From the NCBI GenBank assembly GCA_003118195.1, contig BEXV01001379.1, positions 6,176 to 43,881 on the forward strand: a DNA stretch of 37,706 nucleotides, written 5' to 3'. This DNA is from Hemicentrotus pulcherrimus. Taxonomy: Eukaryota > Echinodermata > Echinoidea > Camarodonta > Strongylocentrotidae. The position numbers were made by a program, and so were the translations under genes. This document shows positions 31,315-37,706 of the stretch, one piece after another. The notes beneath the pieces are model-generated. The model ran no database searches. It was not told where the DNA came from and saw only the letters and a program-made list of their open reading frames with translations. Positions within the stretch are counted from its first letter, which is position 1. The number at the start of each line of letters is the position of its first letter.

Positions 31315-32439
31315 GTAAGCATTAGATCATAATGACAACACGCTAACATCACCTTTCATCAAGATTATCATCATCATCATACATTAAAGTCAGCATTTAC
31401 CCTCTTACGAGGGGTTGCTGACTTTCACACAATAATGATACTCCCTCCCTCCACTACTCTTGTCTCCAGCATCCTCCTCATTTTGACTAACCTTACTGCT
31501 CTTTCTCCACCGTATCTTTCCATGAAACCATCGGTCTTCCTTTCCCTCTTATGCGCTCCACTTCCTAATGGTTTACCTATCATTTTCTTTCTTAACATGT
31601 GCTCCATTTATTTTCTAGTAGGTGTCATTTTTTTGTTGAAAGAGTGCCCCCTTTTCCTTTCACAATAAAATATGCCCCTAATTTAAATCGGCCAAAAGCA
31701 ACTTCTCCTTCAATTTTCCCCAAAGCTACGTTCGGTCGCGTTTATATATAATTTAATTATGTTTCTAACTTTTCTACTATAGTTCTTTTCAGTCTTTCAT
31801 GATAAGATTGTACCATAAGGATTGTTTTTACCTCTTTAAAAGATGTAAGTTTTCGCAGTGCTCGCTAGCAAATAAATATTCAGATCTTCACAACCAATTT
31901 GACCCAACTGCAAAATATGATTCTTAAGCAGTATCTTGGACCATGTTAAGAGAGAAACAAACATTGAAATCATCCCTAATAATGTAATCACAATGTATAG
32001 GTACATAACAATGTCTACACATTGTATATTTTTGCTTTGAGGCTCCCCTTTGTAGGTGACCTCCCCAGACAGTGCTCTTATTTATTGGCACCCCCACACT
32101 TTGAAAGGCGCTCAACCACCCCTGGGTAGATGGGTAAAGAGTGTGGATGTAAACAACCGTCATTCCTAAAATGGGTGTTTTGTTTAATACGAAATTTATT
32201 TATTTCTACACCTATTTTAACTTGTCGGTTTTTAACCTTTGTTTTTAGAAAGGCAACGTTACGTTGCTAAAATTGTATTCAATTGATCAACGTAACAGCA
32301 TAACAAATATTTGTCTAGGTTTCTTTGTAACAGTCTATCATAGTTAGTGATATGCGCTTTATATAATCGTTATTCATTATTATTTTCATGAGGAGAGACT
32401 TTAATTTCTGTAATAAATCTTAATATTCTTTCCGGGCAG
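31315..32439 (+). other. Intron 37, no gene
   Basis: Holds a short ATC run (about 31361-31380) and a C/T-rich stretch (31435-31670) whose open frames lack any domain. No inverted-repeat element was recognised. Possible unassigned repeat debris at about 32040-32120 (ctccccagacagtgctctt... ccacactttgaaagg). Confidence 0.5.
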
Positions 32440-32541
32440 ATTTAACATGTGGAACTGTCACTTGTCATTCTTCACAAGCATGTGCAAACGGGCAATGCAT
32501 GTGTCCCGAAGGAACACAATTTCTCCAGGGGCAATGCCAAG
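32440..32541 (+). CDS. Exon 38: short Cys-rich EGF-like module, cassette copy 1
   Basis: The acceptor is tctttccgggcag/atttaa and the donor is caag/gtatgg; 34 codons. Six Cys: LTCGTVTCHSSQACANGQCMCPEGTQFLQGQC. The pattern C-x4-C-x5-C-x4-C-x-C-PEGT is compact and recurs in exon 45. Confidence 0.88.
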
Positions 32542-32807
32542 GTATGGTAAATACAGGCATTTTAATTATTTTTCATATCTATCATGATTGGGTTGGGTAT
32601 TTTAACCCTGTTTTCACGATATGGTCATCTTCATGTTTAGAGTTGTACTATCATTCAAAAATGACCTATTCCAGGTTTACCACTGATGCAGATACTGTTT
32701 TCAATGATAACTGCCATTTTTTGTTTAAATTCACGGTGAAGAAAAACTTATTTCACATCATTGTAATACTAGAGTCTAGAGCAACATGTTTTATTTTGTT
32801 TGTACAG

Positions 32808-32927
32808 ACGAATGTTCGGTGTCATGTGACCAGTTTACAGAGACATGTGATCAGACATCGAATGGTAATACGTGTTCCTGCCGACCAAACAGAGCTCGTA
32901 GCTACTGGACAAATCAGTGTATTAAAA
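32808..32927 (+). CDS. Exon 39: EGF-like module, cassette copy 1
   Basis: The acceptor is gtttgtacag/acgaat and the donor is aaaa/gtaagt; 40 codons. Six Cys: ECSVSC, ETC, NTCSC, NQC. The end RSYWTNQC is shared with exon 46 (RSYLTNQC). The longer frame 32499-32978 only joins exon 38 to intron sequence and is not the coding structure. Confidence 0.88.
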
Positions 32928-33422
32928 GTAAGTCGGGCTCGAAGTCAGTTTCGCAGAGTGATAACAGTTAAACAATAGAAAACACCTAAAAAAACATTGA
33001 ATTAATACACCATTATTGTGAAGGTCTACATTAAAAAAAATAGTATTTCAAAAGAGCTCAATAGAAAAATGTTATAGGGGTCTACTGTTTATTTTGTTTG
33101 ATGATCAGCAGCTATAAGTAAGAATAATGTAATCTGTCACAATGGGAGGTCTTAAATGCGAAATAAAACTAAATTTAAACGTTTAATTGTACCGGCGATC
33201 ATTTGCCTCTCTGGTATAAATATCCCAAAGGTACAAGGGAAATGATGTCAAAAAATAACCAAAGAGAACCTAAAGTAGTAGCTAGAATTGCTAGAAATCT
33301 ATTTGAATTTCTTGTTTATTGATCGTTCATCACGATTTCTTTACTTATATATATTTGTTAATGATTAGGTATTAAGAAAGACGTGCAAGTTGTTATTATT
33401 TTTAATTATTTTTTTTTGCTAG
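32928..33422 (+). other. Intron 39, nothing seen
   Basis: AT-rich, ending in a strong T-run and gctag acceptor. No further element was recognised. Confidence 0.55.
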
Positions 33423-33550
33423 GAGTACGGTTGTTTATTGTCAGGTTTGCAATTATTCGAATCGGATTGCAGCCCGTAGACTTCAATCCGAATTATGCAA
33501 ACCAGCAAAGTGCGGAATACATAGCAGCATCTTCTGCGATCCATAATCTT
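33423..33550 (+). CDS. Exon 40: SEA domain, N-terminal half
   Basis: The acceptor is tttttttgctag/gagtac (phase 1) and the donor is aatctt/gtaagt (phase 0); 128 bases. It encodes RLFIVRFAIIRIGLQPVDFN, then YANQQSAEYIAASSAIHNL, matching the first strand and first helix of SEA (sperm protein, enterokinase, agrin) domains. It is followed directly by EGF-type exons, as in mucin-like proteins. Confidence 0.78.
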
Positions 33551-33792
33551 GTAAGTATAATATGTGTTTCTCGAATTATGGTAATGATGTTGTTATTATT
33601 AGGGGAACAAGGAGACCGATTTTAAATGGGTTGATAAAAGATAAAGGGCTAAATTTACATTTCACAATGCAAAGTAATTATTCAAAGTACTTACATATTT
33701 CTCTGATATGTACTCAAATTGGAATATTCCTTTGATTCTTTCCAACACTTTAAATTGAGCATCACGATCGTATTTCCTCGTCCCCTTTTCAG

Positions 33793-34021
33793 TTGCCACA
33801 GATTTTGCTAGCCCAAGGAGTTCGGGGTATCATCAATGTTGGAGTAAGACGTTTTTTTCTAGGAAGTTTGATGGCAGAGGTTAATATTTCTGTTAGTGAT
33901 GAATTCACGGGTGATGCTAATACCATCAGAGGTGCCATCGCTTCGTACCTGAGCAGCAATCTTAATACAATTGGCGATGGAACTGATCAACTTGAAATAC
34001 AATCACAAATACAGGCTGAAG
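33793..34021 (+). CDS. Exon 41: SEA domain, C-terminal half
   Basis: The acceptor is ccccttttcag/ttgcca (phase 0) and the donor is gaag/gtaatt (phase 1); 229 bases. Motifs are GVRGIINVGVRRFFLGSLMAEVNISV, given here as the strands around residues 9-34, then DANTIRGAIASYL (helix). The GS-L-M string sits where autoproteolytic SEA domains carry G-S-V-V-V, so cleavage is possible but not certain. The exon pair restores phase 1. Confidence 0.8.
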
Positions 34022-34520
34022 GTAATTAAGATTTTTGTTTCACCACATTCAATTGCATTTGTAGCAGGGCGTCAGTCCAGCAGTCCAGATAGAACTGGAA
34101 ATGGCCGAGTTGAGGGAGGGAGGGAGAGGGGCACCAGGCTTGTGATGGATGAAAAACAAAGTATCAAGGCAGTCTATTCGGGCAAAGATGTTGAAGGGAC
34201 CCTAATATTCCCCCCTCCCTTCTTTCACTGCCTCTCTCGCTCTCCCCTCCCTTTCTCTTCAGCCCTCCCTCTCTCTCTCTCTCTCTCTTTCTCGCCATTT
34301 AGTGGGACTTGCCCTTTGTGCCCATGTTGCTTAAACTGTATGCAAAGCACTCTGATTGAAATATACAAAAGAATGACCCATCATAACATCTGATAGACAG
34401 CGTTCGTTTCGGCCCTCTTTAAAAATGAATTCCACTTTACAGAGTAACGAGAAAAATTAGTATACAGTGATCCAAAAATTTTCTTTAACCAGCTTCTTCG
34501 TATCAAAATCTTGTCTCCAG
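34022..34520 (+). other. Intron 41 with purine- and pyrimidine-rich tracts
   Basis: A gggagggagggaga stretch (about 34112-34130) is followed by a C/T-rich tract with a (CT)n run (about 34209-34295). These are nearly complementary and could pair in the transcript. The open frame at 33971-34393 is not coding. Confidence 0.65.
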
Positions 34521-34691
34521 AAACAACAGTAATCAATGAATGCGCCGACAGCGCCTCCAACGACTGTTCAATTAATAGCATCTGCATCAACGATGAGCCT
34601 GGAGTAGGGTATACCTGTGAGTGCAGACAGGGGTTTCTTGATCTCTACCCAAACACACTACCGGGACGAAATTGCGTGACTGTAGTCACAG
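34521..34691 (+). CDS. Exon 42: post-SEA EGF domain
   Basis: The acceptor is atcttgtctccag/aaacaa and the donor is acag/gtaggt; 57 codons, longer than the other EGF exons. Six Cys: NECADSASNDC, SINSIC, YTCEC, GRNC. The stretched last loop (LDLYPNTLPGRNC) is typical of EGF domains that follow SEA domains. Confidence 0.9.
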
Positions 34692-35198
34692 GTAGGTTCA
34701 TTTCGAAGGGAAAGGGACAAGAGAGGATGAGTGCAGAACCTCGGGTTCCTCGAGATTTATATCAACATTTCATTTATAAGGAATGTTATTCTATTGTCAT
34801 TTTTATAATTCTTCATTATTATGTTATCGGTATCGAAATTTTTTTAATGGAAAGCTGTGGTTATGTAAAGTAATAAATTGGCGTGGAATCCTGCATCAGT
34901 AAGTTTAGTACAAACAAAAGGCGTGAGCTCGAACTCCCCAAGCCCTCTTTCTAGAAGCATGTGCAACTCATGTAGAACATATACAAATGTGTTGTCTCTT
35001 TAATGCCTTATCTTTGCACATATACATTCAAACCTGTAAAATAAATGAGTAAATTCAAATAAAAAAAGAAATCAAATGTGTTTGTTCACTAGTCCACCTT
35101 TAAAAAAGCAAAAAGGATATGTGTCCATTTTGTTACATTTACTGCTCAGTGCAAAATGTTATCGGGAATTAATTATTGCTACTTTCCTTTTCATGTAG
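34692..35198 (+). other. Intron 42, nothing seen
   Basis: AT-rich; the exon 42 frame runs on a little way past the donor (to 34873) with no domain. No repeat was recognised. Confidence 0.55.
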
Positions 35199-35324
35199 AT
35201 ATCAATGAGTGCAGAAGTAGCACAGCTTGTAGTGATGGGAATAGTTTCTGCCTGAACACCATTGGCTCATTTATGTGTGTCTGCAACGAAGGATATGAAT
35301 TGGCCGCTGATGGGGGCTGCCAAG
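35199..35324 (+). CDS. Exon 43: calcium-binding EGF domain, cassette copy 2
   Basis: The acceptor is cttttcatgtag/atatca and the donor is caag/gtaagg; 42 codons. The junction codon completes D-I-N-E-C, a perfect calcium-binding start. Then FCLNTIGSFMCVCNEGYELAADGGC. It is the paralogue of exon 36, with a better ligand motif. Confidence 0.94.
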
Positions 35325-35955
35325 GTAAGGCGATATATTAAGTGTGTAGTCATTTTATACAGTACACGAAATTATGGATTCTTTTTCTAACCTCAGGTTA
35401 CAAATCATCTCACGCGATTACTTGCCGATGGTAAACACTAAATATGGTGAACTACTAACATTTATTTCGAAGGGAGATGAAATGATTTAGCATGTTTTAG
35501 TCTTCATACATTTTAATCCACGATTGACAACTGAGAAAGCCACAACACATTGTAAGATACTATATATGCCTATTTTAAGTTGCCTTAACACCACGCAGAG
35601 AATATAGATCGATGAATAAAAACAGTTTAGAAAGTAAGCACATGATATATATACGTATATAAATCATAGGGCATAATGTTCTTCATAAACATATGAATCC
35701 TCGTGTGTTTTTACGATTACAAGTCGTTGTCCGAAGGTTCTTAGTTCCGAAGGTTTGTAATTAAAAACCTCTTGAAAAACGAACCTTCGGGGGTAGTGCA
35801 TCAGCTGTTCGGAGTTATGAACCCTATTTCGTTTTTGGGAATATTTACCAGCTGGTATGGGAGCTTTGTGTTTTAGAATTATAAACCATCAGAGAAAACA
35901 AGTAATCCACGCTCTTACCCTCACCTTGCTTTTGTTTTGTATCCATGCAAACCAG
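35325..35955 (+). other. Intron 43 with a short inverted repeat
   Basis: ccgaaggttc (35731-35740) and gaaccttcgg (35781-35790) form a perfect 10-bp inverted pair, with a further ccgaaggttt at 35747-35756. This is probably part of a small dispersed repeat. The rest is plain AT-rich sequence. Confidence 0.6.
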
Positions 35956-36072
35956 CACGAGTTGGGCAGTGTTCAATCGCTTCATGTCGGAATTCGGGCA
36001 CCTGTTCCGTCGGGACGACAGGGCCTGTCTGTAACTGTTCAAATTCATTTGCTGGACCTGCTTGTGAAATAG
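35956..36072 (+). CDS. Exon 44: EGF domain, cassette copy 2
   Basis: The acceptor is tccatgcaaaccag/cacgag and the donor is atag/gtaaga; 39 codons. Six Cys: GQCSIASCRNSGTC, PVCNCSNSFAGPACEI. One codon shorter than its paralogue, exon 37. Confidence 0.92.
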   Translation, partial: HELGSVQSLHVGIRAPVPSGRQGLSVTVQIHLLDLLVK

Positions 36073-36801
36073 GTAAGAAAAGCTGTGATATCTTACTATT
36101 AAAGACAAATTACCAAATTTTCCAGGAAATTATTAGAGAAAATGCTCTCTTACAAACGTTCTTCTGAATAGTTTGAATATACGTCCAGTATTTCATCAAC
36201 TGACGGGGCTACCCTGTTCAAATATAATTAAATGAAGAAAAAAATAAATTGTTCAATACTAGATCTACACGAGATTGATCGTCATCTTCAACGGACATTT
36301 TGTGCTATATTGAGATTTATATACAGATGATGATGATAACTATAATATTCATCATTATGTTATTTGTAAATTGTTATTACCTTTTAAAAACTTTGAAAAC
36401 AATGTCAACCCAGGTCCATGTATGGCTCTTTGTAATATGACATACAACCGTGTCTTTGGCAGGATCTCCAAACGTGACGCATGCAACATATTAATCATAA
36501 ATAACATTATAAAGAGAGGGGAAAGGAGAAAAGAAAGTGAAAATTTCTTGAATTGCTTACATCATTTACATCAATGAAACAAAGCTCTCAATCACATTAC
36601 AACTTAAAAAAAAAACTTGTTTATCCCCTAGCTGGGGTTGCTTTTAATGTTCTCTTTCCGTTCTCTCTTACTCTGTTCGGGTAACAATATCCAGTATGTA
36701 AATTGAAGTAAAGTTATATTATGGTATAATTGTATAACCGGTATGTGTTCACTATCTGTTTTGACCTTAATCATGTAAATTATAATACCCTTCCTCTACA
36801 G
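36073..36801 (+). other. Intron 44, nothing clear
   Basis: AT-rich, with short GAT repeats near 36327-36340 and an A-run near 36606. Frames here have no domain. Confidence 0.55.
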
Positions 36802-36903
36802 ATCTGCGTTGTGGGAACAGCGCCTGCCATATCTCTCAAGTATGTTCCAATGACCAATGTACATGCCCAGAGGGAACTGAACTATTCCTCGGATCATGCA
36901 GAG
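36802..36903 (+). CDS. Exon 45: short Cys-rich EGF-like module, cassette copy 2
   Basis: The acceptor is cttcctctacag/atctgc and the donor is agag/gtagac; 34 codons, the same length as exon 38. Six Cys: LRCGNSACHISQVC, DQCTCPEGTELFLGSC. Motif spacing is identical to exon 38. Confidence 0.88.
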
Positions 36904-37178
36904 GTAGACATTTCAAGTTCCTTTTTTTTGTATTGCATTAAATAATCATGCCCATTTTCAAGAATCTCTCAAATTATTTTTTAGGTGTCCTTTTCATTAG
37001 TATTGGTATATTATGTTTATTTTAGTAATTCGGAATATAGTATTCAATATCGAATCCGTTGATATTATAATCATAAATGTCATTATCATTTTTTCGTATA
37101 TAAGCCATTTTTGTTATGCATTGATCCATGGTTGATTATATAGTGTAAATTTTGACTAATATTTGTTCCTTTTCTCAG

Positions 37179-37301
37179 ACCAATGTTCTCCATCATGTGA
37201 CGTAACGAGGGAGACATGCATACAGACAACCACCGTTAACCATACGTGTGAATGCAGAGCAAGAAGAGACCGTAGTTATTTGACAAATCAGTGTTTGACA
37301 A
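37179..37301 (+). CDS. Exon 46: EGF-like module, cassette copy 2 (last exon seen)
   Basis: The acceptor is tccttttctcag/accaat and the donor is acaa/gtaaga; 41 codons. Six Cys: QCSPSC, ETC, HTCEC, NQC. Paralogue of exon 39, one codon longer. By analogy the next exons should encode a second SEA domain. Confidence 0.88.
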
Positions 37302-37370
37302 GTAAGAAATCGCACCCAGAAACATGATTCGTAGTATAAAACCAATATGTCATTATCTGTAATAAACAGA

Positions 37371-37408
37371 AAGATAACGCAGATCTTTAAAGATAACGCA
37401 GATCTTTA
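37371..37408 (+). repeat. Two-copy 19-bp tandem repeat
   Basis: aagataacgcagatcttta occurs twice in direct succession in the intron after exon 46. Confidence 0.92.
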
Positions 37409-37539
37409 AAAAGATGTTCCAGAAAACAAGCATTACCTGGCTATGACAATATTTCATATTCTTATAGCTGAATGATATTAACACGTAATGTGTACAAAAT
37501 TGATCATATCTATTCAATATTCAATAATTCATATTTGGT

Positions 37540-37706
37540 CAATAATAATGATAATAATATTTAATTTTTATATTGCGCTTAAAGGCACACTGTCCTACTT
37601 GTAGCTACTTGCTCCCTCTATATAGAAAACTTCCCCAATTGGTGCCTGTTGGTCCCCCATGATCCTCTTTTTCTTATGTTAAATGAGAGCTGAGTTAATG
37701 AGATAG
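37540..37706 (+). repeat. Dispersed intronic repeat, copy 2, cut by the window end
   Basis: An ataataatga stretch and tttatattgcgctt precede a block (37581-37706) that matches 2013-2129 in the same orientation. The gcgctt word resembles the tail of many invertebrate SINE-like repeats. The element continues beyond the window. Confidence 0.7.

Larger units (their letters stand above)
302..37301 (+). other. Gene model: giant HYR/EGF/FN3/Sushi/SEA mosaic protein (hyalin-like), partial at both ends
   Basis: I chained 46 exons by reading frame and splice sites, giving 9,909 coding bases (3,303 codons), or 9,942 with the possible micro-exon at 19148-19180. All introns interrupt codons after base 1 except the one inside the SEA domain, which is phase 0. 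Domain families seen: 28 HYR, 4 FN3-like, 1 Sushi, 1 SEA and 11 EGF-like or Cys-rich exons. HYR domains are Ig-like-fold adhesion modules known from sea urchin hyalin. SEA and EGF modules are common in cell-surface and mucin-like proteins. The architecture implies a secreted or membrane-anchored matrix protein. Exact orthology cannot be decided from the sequence alone, so no symbol is given. The gene continues beyond both ends of the window. Confidence 0.85.

Noticed and set aside
31435..31668. Hydrophobic 77-residue + strand frame
   Set aside because: It lies in C/T-rich intron sequence, with no signal-peptide context, no link to the spliced frame and no domain.
32499..32978. A 159-residue + strand protein
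   Set aside because: It reads from exon 38 through intron 38 and crosses exon 39 in the wrong frame; the Cys-rich exons explain the region.

Overview
This is eukaryotic, intron-rich, AT-rich DNA with no bacterial features. It carries the interior of one very large gene on the + strand. I traced 46 coding exons (positions 302 to 37301), plus one possible micro-exon. Together they give about 3,303 in-frame codons. Every exon has an AG acceptor and a GT donor. Every exon except the two SEA exons is a multiple of 3 and starts and ends in phase 1, usually as one domain per exon. Neither end of the gene is in the window: no signal peptide, start exon, membrane anchor, stop exon or poly(A) site was seen. 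No gene was found on the - strand.

The encoded protein is an extracellular mosaic. Its order is HYR - EGF-like - 12 HYR - EGF - 3 HYR - 4 FN3-like - 12 HYR - Sushi/CCP - cbEGF - EGF - Cys-rich - EGF-like - SEA - EGF - cbEGF - EGF - Cys-rich - EGF-like, then the window ends. That makes 28 HYR (hyalin-repeat) domains. Long HYR arrays are typical of echinoderm hyalin and related adhesion proteins, so a sea urchin or another marine invertebrate deuterostome is the most likely source. Amphioxus or a hemichordate is not excluded. A role in extracellular matrix or cell-surface adhesion is inferred from the domains.

Layout: 1-300 holds a G/C-rich repeat. 302-13794 holds HYR 1-13 with two EGF-like exons. 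14465-16995 holds HYR 14-16. 17331-20643 is the FN3 block. 20982-29598 holds HYR 17-28, which alternate strictly between two exon types. 29758-37301 is the Sushi/EGF/SEA region, in which a four-exon EGF cassette occurs twice.

The most striking feature is a 48-copy, 23-bp minisatellite at 12057-13160. Its unit is a copy of the 3' end of HYR exon 14 plus the intron donor, so the intron begins with 48 evenly spaced, near-consensus gtgagt splice donors. By reading frame only the first can give a productive transcript. A second notable pattern is a correlated core switch among HYR domains (Trp/Tyr versus Phe/Phe) that splits the array into three blocks. Several introns carry short inverted-repeat elements, a tRNA-derived SINE-like sequence and simple repeats.
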